Shown one piece after another: positions 51,849 through 63,477 of a DNA stretch of 64,000 bases. Positions within the stretch are counted from its first letter, which is position 1; each line of letters begins with the position of its first letter. Source of the stretch: Cornus controversa (taxonomy: Eukaryota > Streptophyta > Magnoliopsida > Cornales > Cornaceae). The notes under the pieces are model-generated. The model was not told the DNA's origin and did no database searches. It saw only the letters and a program-made list of their open reading frames with translations. The DNA lies in the NCBI GenBank assembly GCA_026545225.1, contig CM048845.1, forward strand, positions 103,598,033-103,662,032, in the 5' to 3' direction. Both the position numbers and the translations under genes were made by a program.

Positions 51849-51944
51849 CTGCAAAAATAACACAAAATCCTCACCGTTAAACCTCAAATGTGATGTAGAT
51901 AAGATCAAATGAGAGATTTTTATGGTAGTAATTGTGCGATTCAA

Positions 51945-52195
51945 GACTTAAAATGCGATCGTTTTGAAACGGTTACGACTGAAGTAGAAAACGAATAATT
52001 ACAAGTCAAAATTCCAACACATTTCAAATAGAGAAACAAATTAATAAAAAAAACTAATTAAGTAATTAGATCTGTTCGTTCTAGAGAAAAATGTATTTAA
52101 AGGTATTCTGATATATGTTCTCTCTCTCTTATTGTTTGCCCCCTTGTTGAAGTACACAATTCTTTACATGATAGCTTAAATATTAGGATTATATG
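51945..52195. other. AT-rich spacer
   Basis: No gene or repeat recognised, apart from a short CT run near 52121-52130. Confidence 0.4.
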
Positions 52196-52203
52196 ATCTT
52201 GCT

Positions 52204-52932
52204 TAGGGGTGCACAAAGAATCGTCGGAACCAGAATCGGAATCGAAATTGAGGGGAACCGTACCGGAACTGTACCGAACCGTGGCTACGGTTCCGGTTCC
52301 GGTTCTTAAAATTATGAACCGTTACCAACGGTTCCGGTTCCGGTTTCAGGACCAGTAGAACCGTACCGGAACTGGAACCGTTGGGGGTAACGATTCCTTG
52401 GAACCGAACCGGAATCGGAACCGTTTTATATTAAATATGTGTATATATATATATATATAATATAATAACTATATATAATATATATATATATATACATTAC
52501 ATATAATAATTATATATAATGTATATATATTATGTATAATAATTATATTATCATATATTATATATAATAATTATATTATAATATAATTACTATACATAAT
52601 ATATATACATTATATATAATTATTATATGTAATGTATATATATCTATAATATAATATAATAATTATATATATATAGGGTGCCATTTTTAGATTGTAGGTC
52701 TCACATTTATTTAATGAATATATATATATATTTTGTATTTTCAAGCTTCATTAAAAAAAAAAAAAAAAATCCTAAGGAACCGCGGTTCGGAACCGGAACC
52801 GTACCGAGAACCGCGGTACGGTTCCAACCCTTAACGATTCCGGTTCCGGTTCCGAAAATCAGGAACCGTTGGTAACGGTTCCGGTTCCGATTCCACCAAG
52901 AACCGTGAGGAACCGTACCGTGTGCACCCCTA
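52204..52932. mobile_element. hAT-type MITE with 8-bp target duplication
   Basis: The terminal inverted repeats TAGGGGTGCACA and TGTGCACCCCTA are perfect over 12 bp. Both ends are flanked by ATCTTGCT (52196-52203 and 52933-52940), the 8-bp duplication typical of hAT elements. The interior has no ORF. Many GGTTCCGGTTCC/GGAACCGGAACC blocks on both arms surround an AT-rich centre at 52435-52760, so the element is highly self-complementary. Confidence 0.93.
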
Positions 52933-53233
52933 ATCTTGCTTGCAGAACGTAGAGAGAAAATATGATAAGTAGCTAGGGTTGTTTTGGTCCATTACAAATG
53001 GTTAATTTGATAATTCAACGTCAAAAGAGGTTGACAGCTCATTTTATAATTAGAAAAGTGAACTGTCACGACGTATTTTTGACAAAAATACTAGTCATAT
53101 ACGGAATAAAGCACACGAGTTATTTTCTATGAAATTTCACAAAATTATAATCGCGTGAAATTACATGAAAGCTCAAGATAAGCAAGTGATATTTATCCCA
53201 AAAGAAAAAATTAAACAGTAATTTTTTTTTTTT

Positions 53234-53343
53234 TTCAAATTCATTCTTCCACCAATACTTTTGGAATAATTTCGTCACATAGGATGGACAACTGAAAATG
53301 TTGGGAGGATACTAGCTTGGAGTTCTTCATGAAACCTGCCTCT
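53234..53343 (+). pseudogene. Relic of helicase intron 7 and exon 8
   Basis: TTCAAATTCATTCTT followed by CCACCAAT matches the end of helicase intron 7 (around 10988-11030). After AG at 53281-53282 comes GATGGACAACTGAAAATG, matching exon 8 (11041-11108) up to ATGAAACCTGCCT. A 4-base insertion (TAGC) after GGATAC shifts the frame and gives an immediate stop. Exon 9 is absent. The sequence jumps to spacer equivalent to about 13450. It is a dead fragment of a duplicated helicase 3' end. Confidence 0.88.
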
Positions 53344-53459
53344 TGTTCAATGTAAAACATTATGCATCACCTACTACGGGTAATTTTTTAAGTTTGATGA
53401 TTGAAATACTTAAATGTCAGTATAATTGGAAATTGAATTAAGGAAGCCTTTCTTTGTGT

Positions 53460-53495
<36 letters not shown>

Positions 53496-53865
53496 TGGAC
53501 GATTTTGGATATATCTCCACCATGATCGTGACTGCTAAAGTTAATATGCTATTAGTATATCACAAAAAACAAAAAAAGAATTGTTATATTTGTTTGTTGA
53601 ATTTGACAAAATTGTATGTTAAAGTTGATCATCTTATCGTTGTATAAATCAGAGTTAGCTTGTCTTATTAAGTGGACGTATTTGACCAGTTCTAGTACGT
53701 GCGTTTGTGTATATAAAATTGAAAATTAATGTCAATAATATGGAATGACAACATGAATTCTATCTAATTTTGAATGAGAAGATATTCAACTGACATAAAT
53801 TTTACATTTTGTTATTTAAGTGACACTAGTGCACATCTTTTTTATGTCCTATATTAAAACTCGAA

Positions 53866-54005
53866 TAATACTATTCAGGCAGAATTCATAGGCAGAATGT
53901 TTTATATCCATTAAATGTAGGTGGTAGGCCCCACTACATACACTCACCACATGCATCCAATGAACGTAATACTTTCTGTCTACGAATTCTGTCTAAGTAG
54001 CATTA
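53866..54005. mobile_element. 140-bp MITE
   Basis: The left end TAATACTATTCAGGCAGAAT and the right end, ATTCTGTCTAAGTAGCATTA, are imperfect inverted repeats of about 30 bp. It interrupts the spacer that is continuous in units 1 and 2. The target duplication is not clear. Confidence 0.6.
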
Positions 54006-54439
54006 CCCTTAAAACTCCTATTATAATAAATTGATATATATAAATAATAAAACTCCCAAGTATATTGTGGGGAATAGTTGTTGGTTCAAGCAATTTTTTT
54101 CAAACTTTTTGAATTTTTTTTGATCAAGTCATACACCATGTATCAGAAGCAAAGGCTACAAGTATAAGATAAATGCTCCAATTTATTATTATTATTATTA
54201 TTACAACCATAAATGAACCTCTTTATATCATTTTCCAACCATAAATGAACCAAGTTATTTAAGTTAAAATGTCAATTTCATCGCTCTTAATGATCGTACC
54301 ATCATTCATCTTCATGAATTGTAATATCATCATTCGTCACCATCAACAATGGAGCTTCATCCACAAAGATCAGGGTGATAAAGTACTTGGAACGTCATTC
54401 AAAATTTTTATCATTAAATTTAAACTATAATTTTAAATT

Positions 54440-54715
54440 TATTTCTATTAAATCTGAGTTAGATTTGGGTGTTAATAACATATGAAATAGGTAGATTTGA
54501 TTTTTGAATATCCAATTTGAGTTATTGTTTAAGTATGTTAGGATATTTGATAATTCTTAAATTATTCATGCCAATTATGAATTGTGTTTATAAAAGTCAT
54601 GATATGAACCTCAACACATCCGGTATGCATGGAATGTTGAATTATTAACTCCGTCAGTCTATACATACAAGTATTTGCTTCAGTGTAAAATAAAACTTAA
54701 GTAATGATAAGCAAA
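54440..54715 (+). repeat. Local direct repeat, left copy (empty site of the MULE)
   Basis: It matches 56697-56813 joined to 57991-58160, sharing AACATATGAAATAGGTAG and GCCAATTATGAATTGTGT. It carries a single TATTTGATA at about 54546-54554, where the right copy has the Mutator-like insertion. Confidence 0.85.
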
Positions 54716-54873
54716 TACACAAAAAGTAATACAATAGCTTGGCTTAAAACATGAATCCCACGTGAGCTTGACTAGAGACTTCGCAGCAAAGCATATAGCC
54801 AAATATTTAATTTTCATATTATTTTTTTTGTCTTCACTTTACATTGAACTTTGTGCCATGTATATATATATAT

Positions 54874-55067
54874 AGTGATCTCTTGATCACCGGTGAACAA
54901 GAGAATTTATCTACTCTGTATAATAGCCGTTAAATTTAATCTAACGACGACATTTCAAATCCCTTTATGCTCTTTTCAAAAATTATAAAATCACTCTCTA
55001 GTTTTTTTAAATTTGAAATTTTACTATTATGGGTGGATTATCATTTCCTTATCTATTGTAAAAAAAA

Positions 55068-55068
<1 letters not shown>
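54874..55068 (+). mobile_element. Single arm of the foldback element family
   Basis: Nearly identical to the left arm at 55114-55308 (AGTGATCTCTTGATCACCGG through TTATCTATTGTAAAAA), with TA runs on both sides. It may have arisen by slippage or recombination within the flanking TA microsatellite. Confidence 0.75.
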
Positions 55069-55112
<44 letters not shown>

Positions 55113-55113
55113 G

Positions 55114-56243
55114 TAGTGATCTCTTGATCACAGGTGAACAAGAGAATTTATCTACTCTGTATAGTAGTCGTTAGATTTAATCTAACGACGACATTTCAAA
55201 TCCCTTTATGCTCTTTTCAAAAATTATAAAACCACTCTCTAGTTTTTTTAAATTTGAAATTTTACTATTATGGGTGGATTATCATTTCCTTATCTATTGT
55301 AAAAAAAAGAAAGAAAGGAAATTACCAAAATTAACCAATTGAATAATTCCAAGATATGCCTTATTTTACTTTCTGCCACAACTCTGAATCATTTTTGAAA
55401 ATTTCATCTCATTATAAAACATATCAAAAAATTATTTTAATTTAAGGTCTTCGGGGTAATTTGAGAAGTTTTTGAAAGTTTTTTGCTCAATTGGTTACTA
55501 AATGATTATAGAAGGAGACCATGATTTTATTGCTATCAACCAACAGAAAAAAGTAAGATAAGAATAAAAATTCTTGAAATACATTGTCATCTTGTCATTT
55601 AATTCAACGAGATAAACTCAAATAATTTAGCCAAAAATGACCACTAAATGGTATTGATTAAACAAATGATTATTATAAGAATTAAGAAGTATGCGCGTGT
55701 ATATACACCTATTTACATCATATACATTAAATTGAACTAGCAATATGAATGATATTTCAAAACTATCATTTTTTTAATTTTCCTTTTGATGATGATAAGT
55801 CAAGAGATGTACGAGTTTGGTGGTAAGAACACTCCATCATATACTCATCCTAAATGTCTTTTATTTTAGGTTTTTTTTTTTGTTCTTCTTGAAAAGAAAT
55901 ACCCTAAATTAAAAATATTTTTTGATATAATTGAAGATAATTTTTTATATATTTCGAGATAAATGTTTTTAAAATGATTCAAAGTTGTGGTAGAATGTAG
56001 AACAAGATGGCATATAAGAAAATTATTCAATGGTTTAGTTTTGGTAATTTATTATTATTATTTTTACAATAGATAAGAAAATGGTAATACACCTATAATA
56101 ATAAAATTTCAACTAGAGTGGTTTTATAATTTTTGGAAAGAGCACAAGGGTGTTTTAAATGTCGCTATTAGATTAAATCTAACGACTACTATACAGAGTG
56201 GGGATAAATTATTTTGCTCACCGGTGAGCAAGAGATCACTACT
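55114..56243. mobile_element. Foldback element with ~190-bp terminal inverted repeats in TA microsatellites
   Basis: The left arm 55114-55308 starts AGTAGTGATCTCTTGATCAC. The right arm, about 56060-56243, is its reverse complement and ends GTGAGCAAGAGATCACTACT. Both outer edges abut (TA)n runs. The interior (55309-56059) has no ORF. Long inverted repeats fit a Mutator-like or foldback class. The TA-embedded position resembles plant Micron-type MITEs. The superfamily is not settled. Confidence 0.78.
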
Positions 56244-56696
56244 ATATATATATATATCTCATTCACTTAAAACTCAATAACTTTTACTACAAATTGAATT
56301 TTTTGATGAAACTATTTTTTTTAGAAAGAGAATTTCGAGAGCTTTAATTTGATTACTACTTAGAATATTTTTCAACTTAAGACAAAAAAATTATGAAATT
56401 TTCAAGTTAAAAAAGTATACAAAATTTTAACATAAATATGTATGTACAAAAAACAGTAAAATTTTAGATTAATTTAATTGTGTGAAAGATTATTTAATTG
56501 TGTGGATAATGAAAATTTAGAGAAGTTGTTGTGGAGTCAAATTCTGAAAATCCTAATATGCTGATGTGACTGCCTAAAATGATGACGGGACTAGCCATAA
56601 TTTGAATATGAAGATGCAAATATAGAAAAATCATTGTGGATACCATATCATGTAGTGAGATCCACCACCTCACTCACATAAAAATGAAATCGGACT

Positions 56697-58160
56697 AATC
56701 CGATTTCTATTAAATCTAAGTTAGATTTGAGTGTTAATAACATATGAAATAGGTAGATTTGATTTTGAATGTTGAATCTGAGTTATTGTTTAATTATGTT
56801 AGGATATTTGATAGGGAGCTGATATTGGCACTCCACCAATATCCTCTGGCACTCTATTCCTATATTTTTGTAAAGTAAAATTACAAAAGTGGTCCTATGT
56901 TATACCATTTTAGATTTTTATATTTTTAGTACTCTAATTACCCTTCTAATTCAAGACTCAATTTTAATTTTATTTTATTTTTCTTAAAAAAAAAAATTTT
57001 CAACTTTTTTACTTTAGGTTTACAATATAACAATCCATTTATTACCACCCAAATACTATAGTTTAGATATTTTTTAATTGAAACTTGTTATTCATGTCCC
57101 AATCCTATATAACTCAAAGAATCCAAAATTTGAAATATTTTATTTTTTCTCTCCAAACATGTAATTTATTTTCCATGTGTCTTATTTATAAAATAACATA
57201 AATTAAAATTTTGAAACATACCATCAATTTGTGAACAAACAAAATAGAAAGGAAGGAGGAGAAAATAAAAAGCAAACGAAGAAAAATATCATATTAATTT
57301 TTTTATTTTTATCTTTTGAAATTTTGGTGCAAAGACTCCTTAGTTAAATTAAGACAACTTTAATTGAAAAAATATTTCATAGAGTCATGTTTTTCTCTTT
57401 TCATCTTTTAATTTCTAAAAGTTCTCTATTAAAATAAAAAATATTTTCTTAGTTTTCTTAAAGAACTATATATTATAATTTTTATTCAAGTGAAATTAAA
57501 CTTTCTTTTGATTTTAAATATAATTAATTTTTTTTCAAATAGGTTTTATTCATTGATATAATGTTTGTTTCCAACTCAAATACATTTTAAATATTTCTCT
57601 AGATAATCTATTATTAACAATTTCTTCCCAACTTATCTAATCATGTAATTTTTATTATCCGAATCACATACATTTGATTGATACTCTCTAAATCATTATA
57701 TTAGATCCTAAACTTTTTTACTTTAAAAATAAATATTGATAAATTGATTCAACATGAAAAAATAATATTTTTAAAATCAACGAAGAAATATTTCCACACA
57801 AAAAAAAACATGAGAGAGAAGTTGGAATTTGGAGTTTAAGAATTCTAACATTATCAAATAAGGGCAATTAGAGTATTAAAAATATAAGAATCAAATATTG
57901 TATAGTAGATGGACACCTTTATAATTGTACTTTACAAAAAGGTGGAAGTGGAGTGCCAGAGGATATTAGTGGAGTGTCAATATCAGTCCCTATTTGATAA
58001 TTCATAAATTATACATGCCAATTATGAATTGTGTTTATAAAAATCATGACATTAAGATATGAACCTCAACCTGTCTGGTATGGAATGTTGAATTATTAAC
58101 TCTGACTATATACATATAGAGTATTTGTTTCTCTGTAAAATAAAATTTGATTAATGATAG
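56697..58160 (+). repeat. Local direct repeat, right copy (interrupted by the MULE)
   Basis: Parts 56697-56813 and 57991-58160 correspond to 54440-54715. The intervening 1,177 bp is the Mutator-like insertion. Confidence 0.85.
56814..57990. mobile_element. Non-autonomous Mutator-like element with 9-bp target duplication
   Basis: The ends are inverted repeats: GGGAGCTGATATTGGCACTC on the left, and on the right, GAGTGTCAATATCAGTCCC, with further pairing (CCTCTGGCACTC against GAGTGCCAGAGG). Both sides carry TATTTGATA (56805-56813 and 57991-57999). The 1,177-bp interior is AT-rich with no ORF. A 9-bp duplication is the Mutator-superfamily signature. Confidence 0.93.
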
Positions 58161-58340
58161 AAAGTTTGAATCGAATTAGAGCGAGAATAGTTTTATATAA
58201 ATATAGTGATGAATTTTACTGCATCATATCACTATGATATTGGATTATATAATAGAGTCTACAGTAAAATTAAATGGTGCCCTTGAAATCATTATTCATC
58301 AAAATCTAATCAAATCAGTCGGTAAAATATACAACAAGAC

Positions 58341-58512
58341 GTGACCAAAAATGCTGCCACGTCATCAAAATCTTAGGGCATTTGTGGTACTCCGAGTCCT
58401 AGTCTAGTGGTCCCTCCTCTGGCTGTTTGTCAATTGGGCTGCCGTTTCAAATTTGTCATTGCATAAATCAGTATACATCGACCTTTTAGGAATTTGTCGT
58501 TGCATAAATCAA
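58341..58512 (+). promoter_or_regulatory. Upstream conserved block (copy 3)
   Basis: Counterpart of 13941-14112 with small changes (ATGCTGCCACGTCATC, GTGGTACTCCGAGTCC, GTCGTTGCATAAATC). Confidence 0.45.
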
Positions 58513-58940
58513 TTTTTACATTTTTGTCAATTTTCTTTTATTGTTTTTATTCTTTTAGAAACTCAAGCACTCATTTATTTAATGACTCAAACTTACCATA
58601 ATACTTAATCCACTGACTCTATCTTTATCATTTAATACCGTAAATAAACCCACTTATGGCAAAACATCTCATTATTCTATTTGTTTATTTATGACCACAA
58701 ACAAATAATGTCACATCACAAAAAGTCCATAAATGCCTAATAAATTTTTTTTTTTTTTTTTAAGTATTAAGTAAACAAATCTCAATATTTTTTTATATTA
58801 AATAAACAAATCAAGTTGAAAGACTGTTACAGTGACGTGTGACATGGAATGATTTCTAATTCGCAAGCGTCAAGAAGTACAAGACCAACGATATCATTTA
58901 TATCACGGCAGTACCAACTGGAAATAGGAGGAGACTTGGA
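58513..58940. other. Spacer upstream of MATE copy 3
   Basis: AT-rich, with a T run at about 58746-58761. No gene is seen, and there is little similarity to units 1 and 2 until about 58940. Confidence 0.4.
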
Positions 58941-58974
58941 CAATTTTAAGGGATTTGTTACAAATATGACATTT

Positions 58975-59517
58975 GAAAACTAAGTATCGTGCCTTTCTTA
59001 AGATAGTTTTGGAAGTAGCATTTACATGTGATATTTTAAATATATCAACATATTTTTTAAATTATGAATATCTAAAATCAAATAATACTATGATACCTTG
59101 AATTGTGGTGCTCTAGCAAAAAAATTTTGAGACTACTTATTTTAATACTTTGAGCTTGTTTGGTGTGCCTATGTGGTTTTTGTTTTTATTTTTGTTTGAG
59201 TCTAAAATAAAATAATTATTTTTGTTATAAGCATTTTAAATAGTAATAAAAAATATGTTTGATAACTATTTATTTTTAAATATAATAGGTGAAACACAAT
59301 CAAAATATTAAATTAATATTTTTAATTTTAATTTAAAATTTTAAAATATTTTGACACTGTTTAAAAAACTTTATCTCTGCCGTGTCAAAATAAAACAGAC
59401 AAAATGCATTGTCCTATGTACATTAAAGTCCACAATTATTCATTCACATGTATTAAATATTGACCAGACATCTTATAATTCACAGAAAAATGAATCGTAC
59501 ATTTTAGCATTACACGT
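58975..59517. mobile_element. Probable insertion in the copy 3 promoter region
   Basis: Copies 1 and 2 read continuously from CAATATGACATTTTTGTAAC. In copy 3 the same sequence is split: GACATTT ends at 58974, and GACGTTT followed by TCGTAACAATAAAC starts at 59518. The 543 bp between have no counterpart and no ORF. The flanking GACATTT/GACGTTT pair could be a diverged target duplication. No terminal inverted repeat is evident, so the type is unknown. Confidence 0.55.
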
Positions 59518-59659
59518 GACGTTTTCGTAACAATAAACATGTAGTGTATGGCAATCTCGTCATTGGAAAAATTCTAACCCCATTAAAATCGTCGAGGGTG
59601 CTCTCATTTTTTTCGCACTGGTTCTCTCTCTTTCTAACTGGTGCTACGAGAGAAGAAAA
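59513..59659 (+). promoter_or_regulatory. Core promoter and 5' UTR of MATE copy 3
   Basis: CACGTG (G-box, 59513-59518) is followed by sequence shared with copies 1 and 2 (GTAACAATAAACAT). The TATA position at about 59582-59588 reads ATTAAAA. A CT patch lies at about 59622-59634, and the leader ends GAGAAGAAAA before ATG. The G-box is absent from copies 1 and 2, and lies at the edge of the inserted segment. Confidence 0.55.
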
Positions 59660-62015
59660 ATGGACGCTGTAGATCAAAAACCATCTTCTCTGACCTCACC
59701 TTTGATTCAAATTTCTGAAGGAGGAGACAGACATGGATTTGGTAGAGAGAGAAACACTGAAAATGGGTTTCATAGGAAGGAGATTGTGGAAGAACTGAAG
59801 AAGCAGATATGGTTGGCAGGGCCTCTCATATGTGTCAGTCTATTACAATTCTGCTTACAGCTCATCTCTGTGATGTTTGTGGGACATCTTGGAGAATTGG
59901 CTCTCTCTGGTGCTTCAATGGCCACTTCATTCGCATCTGTTACTGGTTTTAGCTTGTTGGTATGTTGGGTTTCTCTTATATTTGTCGTGATTATATGGCT
60001 TTTATGTTCTCATAATCTTTAATATGTCTTTCTTTGGAGCCCTATTTAGGTTTCAGATATGGTTGTGATCATTTTACGTCTATGTGAGTCAGTTTCTGTT
60101 TATAAAAAGGCTAGTCAGTGCACGATTGAGGGTTGTGGGTTAGATGTACGTGACCTTCTCAGATGCTTTTTCTTTGTTTCGAACACTTGTCAGGAGCAAT
60201 CTTCCATCTTACGGTTGCGTCAAGAGCCCAAGGCCGCCCTCTGTGTCTGTGTATAGATGAGTAGTAAATCCATTAATTCTATCTCTCCCTCCCTTGTAGC
60301 TTGAGTTTGTTTCTCTCAGCAATAATAGTACAATATGAATTTTGTGCTTGATTAATTTCTTATTGGTTCTTATCTTCTTTGTTGTTTGAGTAATTATATG
60401 TTCTTGAGATATGGGTTTTAGTACTCCATGAGTCCCTTGACGTTGACAATAATAAATATATACATACATATGTGTATTTGGTTTGCAGCTTGGAAATAAG
60501 TTGAATTTCTCTTAATTTCTGAGTAAAATATACAAAAAGGTGGGAAACTTGATAATTTCAGTAATATTATATTTGCTTGTCTACATGTGAATATGTAATC
60601 TTATAATTCGTTCAGTATAATACAAAATGTGTTCCACTATTCACAATTTTGTACTTGAAATAGGCTAGTGGGTTCATTTTAACATCTTTTAGCTTTAACC
60701 GTTTGATCTTTCATAAATTTATAGCATTGATTTTTAATAGTTTGAAATCCATTCATCTGACAAAGCTAATTCTGCATTAAATTGATTATGAATTGTTCGT
60801 TCTTTCACTTTTTTATGTTTTGAGTAGATAGGAATGGCAAGCGCATTGGATACCTTTTGCGGCCAGTCCTTTGGAGCAAAGCAATATCATATGCTTGGCA
60901 TACACATGCAAAGAGCTATGTTTATACTTTTAGTTGTGAGCATACCCCTTGCATTCATCTGGGCAAACACTAGCCCCATTCTCAAGGCCTTGGGCCAAGA
61001 TCCTGCCATATCAGAAGAAGCCGGACTTTATGCAAATTTCATGATTCCCAGCCTTTTTGCATATGGCCTTCTTCAATGTCTTGTCCGGTTTTTACAAACC
61101 CAAAGCAATGTCTTCCCGATGATGCTAAGCTCCGGAATTACAACTTTACTCCACATCCTTGTATGTTGGATCCTGGTGTTCAAATCTGGGCTCGGTAGCA
61201 GAGGAGCTGCCTTGGCAAATTCCATCTCTTATTGGATCAATGTGTTATTGTTAGCACTTTATGTCAAGTTCTCTCCTTCATGTGCAAAAACTTGGACTGG
61301 ATTTTCGAAGGAGGCCCTGCGCAATATCCTCACTTTTCTTAGACTTGCAATCCCTTCAGCTGTCATGGTCTGGTAAGTTTCTACTTCTTAGTGGTCCATT
61401 TCATTACAAAGACTGGAAATGAAAAAGAAGAAATTTGAAATTTACAGCAATAATTGAATAGCCACAATTGCTTTTAGTCTCATGGACTGGAAAGTTTCTA
61501 CTTCTTAGTGGCCCATTTCATTACGAAGACTGGAAAAGAAGAAGAAATTTGGAATTTACAGCAATAATTGAAAAGCCACAATTGCTTTTAGTCTTCCGCT
61601 TTCAACCCAGTTTCTTCTATTTTAATTGTTTTCTTAGTAACTGGATGGTACACAAGCATGTTATCATGCTGATCCTTTTTCTGCCATTCTGTTCATAGAC
61701 TAATAATCTGAATTCTACAATTACTTTGAACAGCCTGGAGATGTGGTCATTTGAGATGATGGTTCTATTATCTGGTCTTCTACCCAATCCCCAGTTAGAA
61801 ACTTCAGTGCTTTCTATCAGGTAAAAGTTATCCATATATCTTCTTTGAACTATTAAAATATTCATTTGAGAAGAGTTGTTTTTGAACATACTCTATGCTT
61901 TTGTCCATTGCTCATATAATGTTTATATCCCCAGCCTTAATACAGCTGCGACAGTTTGGATGATTCCCTTTGGACTCAGTGGTGCTGTGAGGTCAGTTAT
62001 GCCATAAGTAGTGAA

Positions 62016-62046
<31 letters not shown>

Positions 62047-63477
62047 GTGCCAAGGTTTTGAATTTTTGATGACATTTCAAAAAATTTGGCAATGGATTTC
62101 GATCTAGAACCATTTCAAAATTCCACATTGGAAATTTCTGTCAACCACAATTTGTTCCAGTGTAAATTGAGATATATGGACATAAGTTCAATTTTTTTCC
62201 CCAAAGTTTTGGACCTTAGTTCCATCCAGGTTGAGTTAGATGATGCAATCGAAATTGAAAGCCATGCCTCCCATTTCCTTGATTAAATTCATATCTTCTA
62301 ATGCAATTATCTTTTCCTATATAGCACAAGAGTCTCAAATGAGTTGGGGGCAGGGCATCCTCAAGCTGCACGTTTGGCAGTGTATGTCGTCTTAGCCATG
62401 GCTATTACCGAGGGAATTTTGCTTGGATTGGTCCTAATATTGATACGTAACATCTGGGGCTATGCTTATAGCAACGAGATAGAAGTGGTCAGATATGTAG
62501 CTATCATGATGCCAATTCTTGCGACATCCAACTTCTTGGATGGACTCCAATGTGTTCTTTCAGGTCTGTTCTACATTTATAATATCATATACATTATTTT
62601 TAGTAAGCACTTATTCAAACGAAAAACACAGTACCATACAGGGTCGTTTTCTATTTGTGAAAATTATTTATACGCAAAGAATAATACAGATAGGGGTTGC
62701 AAATAGCAATGGCATAACATGATGATGCATGTGCTGCTTCTCATTGTGTTCAACATATTTTCTTGGATGCCTATGAGGAGAAATAATATTTACAAAATTT
62801 TGAACAAAGAATTTACCATGTAATTATGGAGGGTATAGCCTATTGCGAATATCATTTTGTTGCCTCTGATACTCAACCACACTGATTGCCTAAGGGGATA
62901 TGATCTCTACAGGATCGGACAGAGCCTGTAATAAATATTTTCAATCTGGTCAACTGGGTTTTTAAGTTGGAAGTGAAATGTACCTGTGTTTGTTAACGTT
63001 TAGGTACTGTTAGAGGATGTGGTTGGCAGAAGATCGGTGCTTTTGTCAATCTCGGGTCATATTATCTTGTGGGCATTCCTTCTGCTATTTTGTTAGCTTT
63101 TGTTTTCCACATTGGAGGAAAGGTAATTGCTTGTCATTCTCTTTAGTGGCATCTGTTACTTTTCATGTTCACTTCATTACAATCAAGTGATTTTTTATTT
63201 TGTAATTATTCTGTAGAAATTGTTTCTTTTAGGGCCTTTGGTTGGGGATTGTATGCGCACTTGTTGTGCAAGTGTTTTCGCTTCTTACCATTACAATTCG
63301 GACTAACTGGGAACTAGAGGTAAACATTCTATCCTTCTCAATGTACTTCAACCTCCCCGACTCTTCTGTTTAGATCTCTTTCATCATCTCATTTCAATCC
63401 TCTCTCCTCTTTTTCAGGCAAAGAAGGCTATGGCCAGAGTCTATGAGTCTATGATCCCCGTGGATGTAGTGTCATGA
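59660..63477 (+). CDS. MATE efflux transporter, DETOXIFICATION 16-like (copy 3)
   Basis: Exons: 59660-59959, 60828-61372, 61734-61820, 61935-61991, 62325-62563, 63004-63122, 63233-63319, 63418-63477. Exon sizes and phases equal those of copies 1 and 2, giving 497 residues ending VDVVS. Landmarks are [31 protein letters not shown] (exon 2 begins IGM rather than MGM), [28 protein letters not shown] and [11 protein letters not shown]. The conserved sites P150, Y376, N380, W417 and R472 are all kept. It differs from copies 1 and 2 along its length (for example N-terminus MDAVDQ, M285, Y350, L and I changes in the last helices), so it split first. It looks functional, with family transport as for the others. 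Intron 1 is longer (868 bp) and intron 2 has an internal tandem duplication. Confidence 0.94.
61377..61600 (+). repeat. 117-bp tandem duplication inside copy 3 intron 2
   Basis: GTTTCTACTTCTTAGTGG at 61377 recurs at 61494, as does the segment AGCCACAATTGCTTTTAGTC. Copies 1 and 2 have only one unit and a shorter intron (158 bp). Confidence 0.85.

Noticed and set aside
52204-52932. Regular GGTTCCGG blocks as a CRISPR-like or satellite array
   Set aside because: The blocks are irregularly spaced and mirrored on both arms of one hAT MITE with target duplication. This is a plant nuclear region.
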